Shown: positions 26,401-35,882 of the stretch, in pieces
Position numbering within the stretch: position 1 is the stretch's first letter
Layout of the letters: the number at the start of each line of letters is the position of its first letter
Made by a program: the position numbers and the translations under genes
Assembly: GCA_023301795.1 (NCBI GenBank)
Contig: JALZVU010000069.1
Coordinates: forward strand, 1-44,023
Source of the DNA: Granulosicoccus sp.
GTDB taxonomy: Bacteria > Pseudomonadota > Gammaproteobacteria > Granulosicoccales > Granulosicoccaceae
DNA: 44,023 bases
Direction: 5' to 3'
The notes under the pieces: generated by a model
Told to the model about the DNA's origin: nothing
Databases searched by the model: none
What the model saw: only the letters and a program-made list of their open reading frames with translations

Positions 26401-27933
26401 TTAACTATCACCCATTGCACTAAGCTCTTTGGCAAACGTCGCTATTAACTTATGCTTCAAAATCTTGCCCGTGGCAGCAGCCGGCAAACCCGTTGTAACA
26501 ATAATTCGGCTGGGACGTTTATAGCTTACCAACCTGTCTGACACAAATGCCGTCAACACAGCAGGGTCGAAATTGTCAGGATCAACGCACTGAACAAAGG
26601 CCAATATTTCTTCATCAGCATTGTCCACCCTGCGACCAATTACCGCGCATTGAATCACATCGGGATGATCATTTAACGCAGCTTCCACCTCAGGTGGGTA
26701 GACATTAAATCCGCCACGAATGATCAACTCTTTGCAACGGCCAACAATATGCAGATTGCCCTGCTCATCAATTTTGCCAAGATCACCCGTCCTTAGCCAA
26801 CCGTCACTATCAATCACTTGAGCCGTCTCCTCAGGATTGTTGTAGTAGCCTTTCATGATATGCGGCCCCCTGGTTAATACCTCGCCCGTATCAGGATCAC
26901 TATTGCCAGCAACAGATGTATCAAGGCGAATGGAGACGCCCGGCAATGCTGGGCCAACACTTGTGTCGCTGGTACCTATGACATTGCGGGTAGCGCAAAT
27001 GCCAGCGGTACACTCGGTCATCCCATAGCCATTTTGCAAGGCAACGCCATAAAATGATTCTGCCTTTCGCTTCCATGCTGGATCAAGGGGAGCTGCACCC
27101 GATGAAACGTACCGCAACTGACTATTTCCTAACGTGGTCAGACCCTGTTCACGTGCATATTGCATCACCAACGCATGCATTTGAGGAACCCCGGGGAAAA
27201 CGGTGACACCACTCATCAAAGATTTGAAAACACGTTCAGGTTGAAAACGTGTCTCTAGCTGCACACAAGCTCCAACATGACTGCCAGCCATCAACATGGA
27301 AGCAAGCCCGAACACATGCGTCAGCGGCAACACACCATAAACACGATCCTGCGGTACAAGTGAACGCAATTGGGCAGACGTCATGCCACAAAAGCGCAAG
27401 TTGGCGTGAGTCAACATCACCCCTTTGGGCGCACCAGTAGTGCCTGTCGTATACAGAATCACCGCCGTTTCATCAGCGTCATCAGGTGTCGGGTTGCTGG
27501 GCCCCATGACGGCAAACGCGAAGCGCCCAAACTCAGTCTCGTGAATCGACGCATTCGCAGCAGTTGCATGGTGCGATGCCTCCACAGAGACACCAATGGT
27601 ATACAGCGTAAGGCGCGGTGTTGCATGAGCCAGTACTCGCCCAATTTCCGTCTCGGTCATGCGCGCATTAATGGGGATGGCGTGCGCACCCACAATACTC
27701 GCGCCAAAGATAAACGCAGCCGTACCCATGCAATTCTCTGAAACAATTACTACACGATCGCCCGGATTCACACCCTGTTCACGCAACAACCGTGCAGCAT
27801 CTTCGATAGCGCTATACGACTGAGCAAAACTGTAGGCGCTTCCGTCTGAGTCAATGATAGCAACACGCTCAGGCGTTAATTTAGCGTGCTGCTCAACAAG
27901 GTGATGTATACGCAACGGCTGTTCAGATTCCAT
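26401..27933 (-). CDS. Acyl-CoA ligase, class I AMP-forming (fatty/dicarboxylic acid type)
   Basis: A 510-residue adenylate-forming enzyme. Core motifs A3 YTTGTTGAPKGVMLTH, A5 NGYGMTECTA, A7 WLRTGDLGK, A8 ELIIRGGFNVYPPEVE and A10 AATGKILKHK (catalytic Lys) are intact. It activates a carboxylic acid to the acyl-CoA for the beta-oxidation enzymes encoded upstream in the same operon. ATG 27933 shares its A with the TAA of the hydratase gene (TAATG). It is the last gene of the leftward TRAP/beta-oxidation operon and converges with the FAD oxidoreductase 33 bp away. A pimelate:CoA ligase (PimA-like) role is possible, but substrate specificity is not readable. Confidence 0.88.
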   Translation of the reverse strand: MESEQPLRIHHLVEQHAKLTPERVAIIDSDGSAYSFAQSYSAIEDAARLLREQGVNPGDRVVIVSENCMGTAAFIFGASIVGAHAIPINARMTETEIGRVLAHATPRLTLYTIGVSVEASHHATAANASIHETEFGRFAFAVMGPSNPTPDDADETAVILYTTGTTGAPKGVMLTHANLRFCGMTSAQLRSLVPQDRVYGVLPLTHVFGLASMLMAGSHVGACVQLETRFQPERVFKSLMSGVTVFPGVPQMHALVMQYAREQGLTTLGNSQLRYVSSGAAPLDPAWKRKAESFYGVALQNGYGMTECTAGICATRNVIGTSDTSVGPALPGVSIRLDTSVAGNSDPDTGEVLTRGPHIMKGYYNNPEETAQVIDSDGWLRTGDLGKIDEQGNLHIVGRCKELIIRGGFNVYPPEVEAALNDHPDVIQCAVIGRRVDNADEEILAFVQCVDPDNFDPAVLTAFVSDRLVSYKRPSRIIVTTGLPAAATGKILKHKLIATFAKELSAMGDS

Positions 27934-28739
27934 TATCCCGCGTCTCGCAAACTCTTGAAATCCACAACACGTTTTTCAAAAAAAGCACCAATACCCTCTG
28001 CCGCTTCTGGCGAGGCTATTGCATCAGCCATGGCATCACGTTCGGCATCCATCTGTGCATCACAAGGCGTGGTCTGCGCGCTATTGATCAATGCCTTAAT
28101 CGCCCCTTGGGTAGCACTCGGTCCATTCGATATTTTATCTGCAAGCTTCTGGGCTGTATCGAAGACATCATCCTGAGGCACAACCTGAGTAATCGCACCA
28201 AGCTCGTGTAGCTGTTTGGCGGACACAGGCTCGCCCAACAATGCCATCCGCATGACTAGCGCACGTGGAAGCTGTGCGCAAAGCGTACTGGTAACACCGC
28301 CATCAGGCACCAAACCGGCGTTCACATAAGCCACAGTAAAGTATGCGTCCTCATCGGCTACGATAAAGTCACAAGCAAAGGCCAGAGACACCCCGGCTCC
28401 TGCAGCGCCACCTGTCACTGCAGCAATCACAGGCGTTGGGCAGTTCATAATCGCGCGGATAACATCATGCAGCTCATCGATTTTCTGTAGCCGCTCTGAA
28501 CGCGGTGAATCACGACGCGAAGCCAATAAACCAAGATCACCTCCAGAGCAAAAGAATCCGCCAAGTCCTGTCAGAATCACCGAGGTAATTCTGGACTGCG
28601 CCGTTGCCAGATCCATCGCTTCAACCACAACACGGTAAAGCTCCGGTGACAAGGCATTACGTTTGGACGTGTTGGCATTAACGACAACCAAGCTGTCGCC
28701 ATGATCCTCAACATACGCTAGTTCATCCGTCATGCTCAC
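27933..28739 (-). CDS. Enoyl-CoA hydratase/isomerase (crotonase family)
   Basis: A 268-residue crotonase. CoA-binding/oxyanion pieces are NTSKRNALSPELY, GGFFCSGGDLG and GGAAGAGVSLAFACDF. At the second catalytic position it has GLVPDGG, with Asp rather than the hydratase Glu, as in PaaG-like and delta3,delta2-enoyl-CoA isomerases. It is therefore more likely an isomerase for mislocated double bonds than the main hydratase, which is in the fused enzyme at 31103-33202. The start is GTG 28739, overlapping the stop of the acyl-CoA dehydrogenase gene (GTGA); ATG 28733 is an alternative. PimE is the analogue in the pim operon. Confidence 0.85.
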   Translation of the reverse strand: MSMTDELAYVEDHGDSLVVVNANTSKRNALSPELYRVVVEAMDLATAQSRITSVILTGLGGFFCSGGDLGLLASRRDSPRSERLQKIDELHDVIRAIMNCPTPVIAAVTGGAAGAGVSLAFACDFIVADEDAYFTVAYVNAGLVPDGGVTSTLCAQLPRALVMRMALLGEPVSAKQLHELGAITQVVPQDDVFDTAQKLADKISNGPSATQGAIKALINSAQTTPCDAQMDAERDAMADAIASPEAAEGIGAFFEKRVVDFKSLRDAG

Positions 28740-29869
28740 GCCACCGCCAGATCAATGAATCGTTCAAGATGAAATGTGGCGTCGCCCAGACGATGATCCA
28801 CCATGATCAGTCGTCGGGCCAGATGGGCCAGCTCGTATTCTTGAGTCATACCTATACCACCGTGCATCTGGATACTTTCTTCGGCCACCCGTTTAGCGAC
28901 AATACCAATAAGGTTTTTTGTAGCACTCACGTGTTTTTCACGTTCGTCACGCTCGCCATCGACATGCCCGGCAAGATTAATTACCGCTGAGCGCGCCTGC
29001 TCAATGTCTATCAACACATCAGCCATTCGATGCTGCAACACCTGAAATTTTCCGATCGGTTTGCCAAACTGTTTGCGCATCCGCAGGTAGTCGGCCGTCA
29101 GAGTACGAATAGTTTCCATTAACCCCAGTGCTTCAGCGCAAATAGCCACGGTAGCTTTTGCGTGCACAAGCTCAAGCGTTGCAAAACCATCGCCCTCGTC
29201 ACCCAACAGAGCATCACCCTCAACACGCACATTCTCAAGCAGCACCTCGGCAGCACGACCACCCCCGCTCAACGGATAGTCTCTTAGGGTCAGCCCCTTG
29301 GTATCAGCTGGCAACAGAAACAAACTAATACCGGCAGATGAACTCAGCTCTCCCGAGGAGCGCGCACTGACAATAAGATGGTCAGCGGCCGATGCATTCA
29401 CAACAACAGATTTCTGCCCGTCTAGTACAAAACTGCTGCCCTCACGCCGCGCTGTAGTCTCAACATGCGCTAAATCGTAACGGCTCCTCGGCTCTGCATG
29501 GGCAAGCCCAAGTTGCACAGAGCCCTCAATAATCGATTCGATCAACGAGCGCTGCTGCTGACCACCCAGGGCAGCCAGCACGCCACCACCCAGTAATGCG
29601 GTATCCAGTAACGGATCCACTGCGCCCACTCTGCCCAGCTCCTCGAATATCACACTGCTATCAAAGCCTGCACCGCCATAGCCACCATCCGCTTCAGTAA
29701 ACAGCGCACCGACAACACCCAAGTTGGCTAGTCCTGCCCAGGTATCTTGCGAGAAGCCCAGTGCACTGTCATTGAGGACGCCTATCTTATCGTTTGAATA
29801 ATGCTCAGCCAGAAAGCGGCGCAGTGAATCCTGCAACATCTGGCGCTCGTCAGTCAGCTCAAAATTCAT
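28736..29869 (-). CDS. Acyl-CoA dehydrogenase, small subunit (PimD-like)
   Basis: A 377-residue acyl-CoA dehydrogenase beginning MNFELTDERQMLQDSLRRFL. It has the usual helical N-domain, a beta-domain (QLGLAHAEPRSRYDL, SFVLDGQKSVVVNA) and a C-terminal helical domain with RKQFGKPIGKFQVLQHRMAD and IQMHGGIGMTQEYELAHLAR. The size and N-terminus match the smaller partner of paired dehydrogenases such as PimC/PimD. AGGA lies eight bases before ATG 29869. The gene lies 11 bp after the larger dehydrogenase, so the two probably form a heteromeric flavoenzyme. Confidence 0.88.
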   Translation of the reverse strand: MNFELTDERQMLQDSLRRFLAEHYSNDKIGVLNDSALGFSQDTWAGLANLGVVGALFTEADGGYGGAGFDSSVIFEELGRVGAVDPLLDTALLGGGVLAALGGQQQRSLIESIIEGSVQLGLAHAEPRSRYDLAHVETTARREGSSFVLDGQKSVVVNASAADHLIVSARSSGELSSSAGISLFLLPADTKGLTLRDYPLSGGGRAAEVLLENVRVEGDALLGDEGDGFATLELVHAKATVAICAEALGLMETIRTLTADYLRMRKQFGKPIGKFQVLQHRMADVLIDIEQARSAVINLAGHVDGERDEREKHVSATKNLIGIVAKRVAEESIQMHGGIGMTQEYELAHLARRLIMVDHRLGDATFHLERFIDLAVA

Positions 29870-29880
29870 GATGTTATCCT

Positions 29881-31077
29881 CTACAGATCCAGCAGTGATT
29901 TGCTGATTATGGTGCGCTGAATCTCATTGGATCCGCCGTAGATAGACAGCTTGCGATTATTAAGATACGTGCCAGTAACAGAGTTGGCGTATTCCGGTCC
30001 TACCGGTAAGGCATTACTGCCGCGTTCCAGCTCTTCCGATACAAACGGCATGGCATAAACACCTACTGCTGAACGTGTCAGGGCATTGATCTCCTGCCGA
30101 ATCTCAGAACCTTTGATCTTTAACATTGAGCTTTCAGCCCCGGGGGCCTTACCCGCTGCCGCTTTCGAGACAACCCGTAAATTGGTGGTAGTCATAGCCA
30201 TAAGATCAATCTCGATGCGCGCTATCTGGGCAGCAAAATAGGGATTCTGGATAAGTGGTTTCCCCTTGCACAGCTCGGTACGCGCAATGCGTTTCAAACT
30301 CTCCAACCCTTCAGTGGCAAAGCCAACACCGGCAATATTCGTTCTCTCATGGGTGAGCAGATATTTGGCATACGTCCAACCCATGTTTTCCTCACCCACT
30401 AGGTTCTCCACCGGCACTTTCACATCGTCGAAGAACACCTCATTAACCTCGGGCTCTCCATCAATCAGCACAATGGGCCGTACCTTCACACCTTCGGTAT
30501 TCATATCAATCAACAGAAACGAAATACCTTCTTGTGGCTTGCCTTCTTTAGCAGTGCGCACTAGACAAAAGATCATGTTGGCGTGCTGGCCAAGCGTGGT
30601 CCATGTCTTTTGGCCGTTAACAATGTAGTGATCACCAGCGCGTTCAGCACGGGTTTTCAATGACGCAAGGTCAGAGCCAGCACCTGGTTCGGAATAGCCC
30701 TGACACCACCAGTGCTCGCCATTGAGAATCTTGGGCAAGTAATACGCCTGTTGCTCACTGGATCCGAACTCTTGCAAAACCGGACCGAGCATCGCCAGAC
30801 CAAAAGGCACAATGCGCGGTGCATGTGCGCGCGTCATCTCCTCTTCAAACACATGACGCTGAACCGCATCCCAGCCGGTGCCCCCATGAGCTTTTGGCCA
30901 ATTTCCCGCCAACCACCCTTGCTCATTGAGTATGGCGTGCCATTGCTCATGGTCCGCTTTGCTCAGCGTTTTGGAAGCAGATACTTTGCTCGACAATGTG
31001 CTCGGCAGTTTCGCCTTCATGAAGGCTCGCACCGAGTCGCGAAACTCAGCTTGCTCAGTCGTGTAATTTAAGTCCAT
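29881..31077 (-). CDS. Acyl-CoA dehydrogenase, large subunit (PimC-like)
   Basis: A 398-residue acyl-CoA dehydrogenase. It opens MDLNYTTEQAEFRDSVRAF and has the hallmarks NWPKAHGGTGW, WWCQGYSEPGAGSDLASLKT (flavin-binding) and SIYGGSNEIQRTIISKSLL. This layout, with the long loop after the N-terminal domain, is characteristic of PimC-type large subunits. ATG 31077 has GGGGAG six bases ahead; an in-frame TTG two codons earlier is directly abutting that sequence. It lies 25 bp after the bifunctional enzyme. In pim operons the enzyme acts on pimeloyl-CoA and related medium-chain dicarboxylyl-CoAs; for this pair, substrate is an inference. Confidence 0.88.
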   Translation of the reverse strand: MDLNYTTEQAEFRDSVRAFMKAKLPSTLSSKVSASKTLSKADHEQWHAILNEQGWLAGNWPKAHGGTGWDAVQRHVFEEEMTRAHAPRIVPFGLAMLGPVLQEFGSSEQQAYYLPKILNGEHWWCQGYSEPGAGSDLASLKTRAERAGDHYIVNGQKTWTTLGQHANMIFCLVRTAKEGKPQEGISFLLIDMNTEGVKVRPIVLIDGEPEVNEVFFDDVKVPVENLVGEENMGWTYAKYLLTHERTNIAGVGFATEGLESLKRIARTELCKGKPLIQNPYFAAQIARIEIDLMAMTTTNLRVVSKAAAGKAPGAESSMLKIKGSEIRQEINALTRSAVGVYAMPFVSEELERGSNALPVGPEYANSVTGTYLNNRKLSIYGGSNEIQRTIISKSLLDL

Positions 31078-31102
31078 GACCAACTCCCCGTATCAATAAA
31101 TT

Positions 31103-33202
31103 TCAAGTAGAAAGGTCAAGGCTGGCGAACTTGCGTTTCTGATCAACCAACGTTTTCAGCAAAGGCGCAGGCTGCCAGAAGTGATCGTCTTCCTCAGCGA
31201 ACTCCATGATGTTCGCAAGGATAGTATCCAGTCCCAGTTGATCAGCGACGTGCATCGGCCCACCGCGCCAGCGAGGAAATCCATAACCTGACAGCAAAAC
31301 CACGTCAATATCCGATGGCCGCAATGCTATCCCTTCATCTACGATACGTGCAGCCTCGTTTACCATAGCGGTGATATACCGACGCACAATCTCCTCATCA
31401 GTGAACGTGCGGCGCTCAATGCCCAAGCTCTTGCGCGTCTGCTCAATTAACGCATCTACCTCTGGATCTTCAACACCCTGCCGGCTGCCTTCTGGATACA
31501 GGTAATACCCCTTACCCGTTTTTTGCCCAAGCCGCCCTAAGTGATACAACTCATCAGCCCAAGCCGGATAACGATCACGCGGGTGCCTGTCTGGTGCCTT
31601 GCGCTGGCGTGTGGCATAGCCGATGTCCAGACCCGCAAGATCCCCCACTGCATAGGGTCCCATGGCAAAACCATAGGCCTTCAGTGCTTTATCTATCTGA
31701 TACGGACTGGCTCCATCAAGCACCATGTGATCTGCAGCCGCACGATAGTGAACGAGCATACGGTTTCCAATAAACCCATCGCAAACCCCAGAACGCACTG
31801 CTATTTTTCCCAGACGCTTTGCCAATGAAAAGGCAGTACTGACCACCTCAGGCGATGTCTTATCCGCCACGACCACTTCCAATAGCTTCATGACATGAGC
31901 CGGTGAAAAGAAATGCAAGCCAAGCACCGCTTCAGGACGCTTTGTCATGGCAGCGATCTCATCAATATTCAAATAAGAGGTGTTGGTGGCCAGAATAGCA
32001 CCGAGTTTGGCAACACGATCGAGCGCTTCGAACACAGCCTTTTTCACCTCCATACTCTCGAACACCGCTTCGATGATCAGGTCAGCATCCTGCAGTGCCT
32101 CATACTCACTTACCGTAGAGAGTTGATGCTCAAGTATCTGATCACGCTGCGCATCGTTCAGCTTGCCCCGTTTGATGCCCGCAGCCAGATTGCCTGCAAT
32201 CGTATTACGCGCCTTGTCAGCAGAAGCTTGATCACGCTCAACCAGTGTCACGACAAAACCATTCAACACTGCGGATGTGGCAATGCCTGCGCCCATGGTG
32301 CCACCGCCAATCACACCAATATGCGCAATCGGTTGCGCCTTGATATCCCTAAGCTCAGGCAGTTTCGACACGCGTCGCTCGGCAAAAAATGCATGAATCA
32401 GACTGGCGCGTTGCGGGGTATCCATGAGAGCTTGAAACAACCGTCTTTCCTCAACAAGTCCGTCACCAATGTCCATCCGCGTAGCGGCCTCAACAGAGGC
32501 CATTGCCGATAATGCCGCCACCTCGCCACGTGCTGATTTTTCAAGACGTGTGCGCCACTGTTGTATCAGCTCAGCACTGGCTTCAGGACGCGGTAACTCA
32601 CCAGTGCGTCGTATTGCTCCACCCTGAGCCTGAATTTCTTGCGCAAATGCAACTGCTGCCGGTCGAATGTCTGGGCCCGACTCCACACGATCCACCAGGC
32701 CAAGCTCAAGCGCTCGCGTTGCAACAATCGGAGCACCGCTGCTAATCATGGACAACGCCTGATCAACGCCGATCAATCGCGGCAATCGTTGAGTACCACC
32801 AGCACCGGGCAGAAGTCCAAGCTTCACCTCCGGTAACCCGAGCTTTGTGTCCGTCTGGGCAATGCGGTAATGAGCACCCATTGCTACCTCTAGACCGCCA
32901 CCAAGCGCTGTGCCATGAATAGCAGCCACTACCGGCTTTTCACAACGCTCAATTGCACTGATAACCTCAGGCAAGCTGGGCGACACCAGAGGCTTGCCGA
33001 ATTCGGAAATATCCGCACCGCCAATAAACAATCGACCACCGCCAACAATCACAGCAACGTCGGCTGCATCATCAGCATTGAATTGTTGTATGGCATCGAA
33101 CAACCCACCTCGGACATGTCGGGACAAGGCATTAACAGGCGGGTTGTTAATAGTGATAACAACGATACGCTGATCGTGTTCGTATGATACCGGCTCACTC
33201 AT
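31103..33202 (-). CDS. Bifunctional enoyl-CoA hydratase/3-hydroxyacyl-CoA dehydrogenase (FadJ/PimF-like)
   Basis: A 699-residue fusion. An N-terminal crotonase domain (1-190) with AIHGTALGGGLEVA (Glu about 105) and LGLPEVKLGLLPGAGGTQ (Glu about 125) is followed by a linker helix and an NAD-binding domain from about 294, IGVIGGGTMGAGIA. The dehydrogenase motif GLHFFSPAHVMKLLEVV holds the catalytic His, and two C-terminal dehydrogenase domains follow, including GYGFPRWRGGPM. It hydrates the enoyl-CoA and oxidises the 3-hydroxy product in beta-oxidation. ATG 33202 overlaps the IclR stop; AGGA lies eight bases ahead. No thiolase gene is present in the operon. Confidence 0.93.
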   Translation of the reverse strand: MSEPVSYEHDQRIVVITINNPPVNALSRHVRGGLFDAIQQFNADDAADVAVIVGGGRLFIGGADISEFGKPLVSPSLPEVISAIERCEKPVVAAIHGTALGGGLEVAMGAHYRIAQTDTKLGLPEVKLGLLPGAGGTQRLPRLIGVDQALSMISSGAPIVATRALELGLVDRVESGPDIRPAAVAFAQEIQAQGGAIRRTGELPRPEASAELIQQWRTRLEKSARGEVAALSAMASVEAATRMDIGDGLVEERRLFQALMDTPQRASLIHAFFAERRVSKLPELRDIKAQPIAHIGVIGGGTMGAGIATSAVLNGFVVTLVERDQASADKARNTIAGNLAAGIKRGKLNDAQRDQILEHQLSTVSEYEALQDADLIIEAVFESMEVKKAVFEALDRVAKLGAILATNTSYLNIDEIAAMTKRPEAVLGLHFFSPAHVMKLLEVVVADKTSPEVVSTAFSLAKRLGKIAVRSGVCDGFIGNRMLVHYRAAADHMVLDGASPYQIDKALKAYGFAMGPYAVGDLAGLDIGYATRQRKAPDRHPRDRYPAWADELYHLGRLGQKTGKGYYLYPEGSRQGVEDPEVDALIEQTRKSLGIERRTFTDEEIVRRYITAMVNEAARIVDEGIALRPSDIDVVLLSGYGFPRWRGGPMHVADQLGLDTILANIMEFAEEDDHFWQPAPLLKTLVDQKRKFASLDLST

Positions 33203-34043
33203 GTGACAGTCCTGATGTTTGTGCTGCGCGTGTCGTATTAACCCTGACTGGGCTCTGCCCCATCATCTGCTCCAACGCCGTCACGCTCTGCAGCAACGCA
33301 GGCCCAACAGTTTGTCGCATTCTAGATAAGGTTAAATCATTAGGCACTGCTCCGCATGTGAACACAACCGGTTCTCCATGATTCGGCGGCAGGAACGGTA
33401 CTGAAACAGCGTGAATATTGGAGGTAAAGTACTCATCGGGTTCGGCCACGACAAAACCAGAAGTCTGTAGTTGGTCAGTGGCATCATCGCGAATCTGTAG
33501 CGCACGTTCAGATGTCAGTTGATGATCGCCTTCAACCCGACCCACTACATCATCGAATCGCTGCGCGGATAATGCCGCCAGTAATGTGTGTCCTGATGAC
33601 GAACCATTAAACGGCACACGCTGCCCAACCTCTAGCCACAACGATGAGCGACCCGCAGGACGCCATGTCTTGACTAGTAACATCTTGCGATCATCACGTA
33701 CCAACAGGACACTCATGGTACCTGTCTCGTCTGCCAGTTGTTGCATGATAGGCGTGGATAGATCGACATACGACATTGAGGCATTTGCAAGGTTGCCTAA
33801 AGCCAGCAACGCAGGACCGGGCCGGTATCGATCGCGGCGACCCGGATTACTGAGATAACCCAACGATTGCAGTGTGAATGTCAATCTGGATACCGTTGAT
33901 TTAGGCAAGCCTGTACGCTGGGCAATATCACTATTGCCCAGCCCACCATCATCCGATATGCGGAAAGCCCGCAACACGCTAAGCCCGCGAGCAAGGGTCG
34001 TAGCAAACCGACGATCTTTCTCTGGTGCACTATCCGTTTGCAC
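33195..34043 (-). CDS. IclR family transcriptional regulator
   Basis: A 282-residue IclR protein. The N-terminal HTH (about 15-70) reads TLARGLSVLRAF, LGNSDIAQRTGLPKSTVSRL, then LQSLGYLS; the effector-binding GAF-like domain (about 85-260) contains WLEVGQRVPFNGSSSGHTLLA and AVSVPFLPPN. The start is GTG 34043, which shares a base with the TAG of the TRAP large permease (TAGTG). It lies inside the operon, between transport and catabolic genes, and likely senses the transported acid or a CoA ester. Its stop overlaps the start of the bifunctional enzyme. Confidence 0.9.
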   Translation of the reverse strand: MQTDSAPEKDRRFATTLARGLSVLRAFRISDDGGLGNSDIAQRTGLPKSTVSRLTFTLQSLGYLSNPGRRDRYRPGPALLALGNLANASMSYVDLSTPIMQQLADETGTMSVLLVRDDRKMLLVKTWRPAGRSSLWLEVGQRVPFNGSSSGHTLLAALSAQRFDDVVGRVEGDHQLTSERALQIRDDATDQLQTSGFVVAEPDEYFTSNIHAVSVPFLPPNHGEPVVFTCGAVPNDLTLSRMRQTVGPALLQSVTALEQMMGQSPVRVNTTRAAQTSGLSHE

Positions 34044-35380
34044 TACATTGATCCTGGAATCAACAGAGAAATAATGGGGAAGGCAATAATCAAAATAAGC
34101 ACCAAAACATCAATGGTTAGAAAGCGAAGAATCCCGGCAAAGATGGTTTCGCTAGGCACCTCTTTACCCACTACATTAGCAATCACAAAAACATTCAGAC
34201 CTACCGGTGGAGTAATTAGACTTATCTCCAGTAACTTGATAACCACAACACCGAACCAGATCAAGTCAAAACCATAGTTCTCTACCAAAGGAATCATCAA
34301 CGGCAGGGTCAATACCATAATACCAATAGGATCCAGAAACATACCCAATATCAAATAAATGGTGGATATAGCCAGCAACAAATAGAAAGAAGATAAATCT
34401 GCAGCAGTAACAAATTCCACAATCGCAGGTGCCACACCCGTCAAAGCGATAAACGCCACAAAGATCTTTGCAGCAGCTGCAATAAGAAAAATACTGGACG
34501 TCTGAATACAGGTTTCGCGCAATGATTCCAGCAAGCCTGAAAAAGTCAGTTTACGCTGTGCAAATCCGATTAAAATTGCCACCGACACACAAACAGCCGC
34601 AGCTTCCGTAGCCGTAAAAAAGCCACCGTAGATACCTCCAACAATCACGCCGAACAACGCGATGGCAGGCCATGCATCGGTAGCAGCTTTCAATTTATCT
34701 GCAGCGGTTATCTCGCCCTGAAAAGGCGGTGCAGCGGCGGGATCACGCCAAACCCACAAATAGATCACCAACAAAAAACCGAATAGGGAAAGAATCCCTG
34801 GCAGGATGCCAGCCAGAAACAGCTTGCTAATGGATGTTTCAGTAAAGATGCCGTAGATAATAAACAACACTGACGGTGGAATCAGCGAACCCAAGGTACC
34901 GCCTGCTGCCACACTGGCTGTGGCTAGACGCTTGTCGTACCCCATACGCAGCATCTCGGGTGAACAAATACGCCCCATGGTCGATGCGCAGGCAATGGAG
35001 GAACCGGTAATGGCCGAAAACCCGCCACACCCAACCACCGAAGCCATAGCCACGCCACCGGGTACACCCACCAGCCACACCCTGGCTGCATGATAGATTT
35101 TCGTGGTGATGTCCGCACGATAGGCTATGTGACCCAACGCGATAAACAATGGAATCATTGATAGATCATAAGAATGAATCAGATCAAATGAATTTGAGAA
35201 CACCAGGGAGCTTGTTGGGCGAATGGCACGCTCGCCCATAAAGGTGCCAGTACGAAAGGCAAACATCGTGAACGTGCCGACCGTTGCAACGCCAGCCAGT
35301 GCGAATGCAATCGGCACACGAACAGCCAGCAAACCGATAACCGCAGCAAATGCCACGATACCCACCACAGTGCCATCCAT
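34043..35380 (-). CDS. dctM: TRAP transporter large permease (DctM)
   Basis: A 445-residue integral membrane protein with about 12 hydrophobic segments. Characteristic stretches are SMIPLFIALGHIAYRADI, GCGGFSAITGSSIACASTMGR, GGTLGSLIPPSVLFIIYGIFTE and LITPPVGLNVFVI. It is the main sodium-coupled channel of a TRAP importer of organic acids. ATG 35380 shares its A with the TGA of the DctQ gene, so the two are coupled. The substrate is inferred to be a carboxylic acid handled by the downstream CoA enzymes. Confidence 0.94.
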   Translation of the reverse strand: MDGTVVGIVAFAAVIGLLAVRVPIAFALAGVATVGTFTMFAFRTGTFMGERAIRPTSSLVFSNSFDLIHSYDLSMIPLFIALGHIAYRADITTKIYHAARVWLVGVPGGVAMASVVGCGGFSAITGSSIACASTMGRICSPEMLRMGYDKRLATASVAAGGTLGSLIPPSVLFIIYGIFTETSISKLFLAGILPGILSLFGFLLVIYLWVWRDPAAAPPFQGEITAADKLKAATDAWPAIALFGVIVGGIYGGFFTATEAAAVCVSVAILIGFAQRKLTFSGLLESLRETCIQTSSIFLIAAAAKIFVAFIALTGVAPAIVEFVTAADLSSFYLLLAISTIYLILGMFLDPIGIMVLTLPLMIPLVENYGFDLIWFGVVVIKLLEISLITPPVGLNVFVIANVVGKEVPSETIFAGILRFLTIDVLVLILIIAFPIISLLIPGSM

Positions 35381-35862
35381 CAGCGTTGGCCGCCTACGCG
35401 TATCTTGCGCACATCCTCAATAACCAACAACAGCAATCGCAACCAACAGAATGAAATCCCCACCAGAAAGATCACCCGGCCAGGCCACTTCGGAAGATTC
35501 AACACGCCAAAATAAAACCCACCGCTTTGCAATGTATGCAGTGCTTCATTCCAGCTGGCGTAAATCAAAGGCGTTATAGCCAGTACACCAAACCCTGTAC
35601 CAAAAACCACGAACCAACCATGAAAACGCAAGGGCAATCGGTTAGTCACAAACTCCACCACAATATGCGCACGCGCGGTACTGGCTGCGGCCAGTGGTAA
35701 TACAATGGCTGCCACCATAAGCTCACGCACTATGACAATCGAATCTGGTACCCCAGAATTGAAGAACACTCTCAGGACCACGCTGGTGGTGATAAGCAGA
35801 CCAAGCAGCAATACCGCAAACATGGCTAGCTCAAGCAGAAGCTTTTCGATTCGTTTTAGCAT
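35380..35862 (-). CDS. dctQ: TRAP transporter small permease (DctQ)
   Basis: A 160-residue membrane protein with four hydrophobic helices. The FNSGVPDSIVIVRELMVAAIVLPLAAA segment, followed by TARAHIVVEFV, is typical of DctQ subunits. It partners DctM. It starts at ATG 35862, 20 bp after the binding-protein gene, and overlaps the DctM start by one base. Confidence 0.9.
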   Translation of the reverse strand: MLKRIEKLLLELAMFAVLLLGLLITTSVVLRVFFNSGVPDSIVIVRELMVAAIVLPLAAASTARAHIVVEFVTNRLPLRFHGWFVVFGTGFGVLAITPLIYASWNEALHTLQSGGFYFGVLNLPKWPGRVIFLVGISFCWLRLLLLVIEDVRKIRVGGQR

Positions 35863-35882
35863 TGACGATTACATACGCAGTT

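Noticed and set aside
29298-29480. Plus-strand frames opposite the acyl-CoA dehydrogenases and TRAP genes
   Set aside because: They are opposite strongly supported genes with intact family motifs and have no family character of their own.
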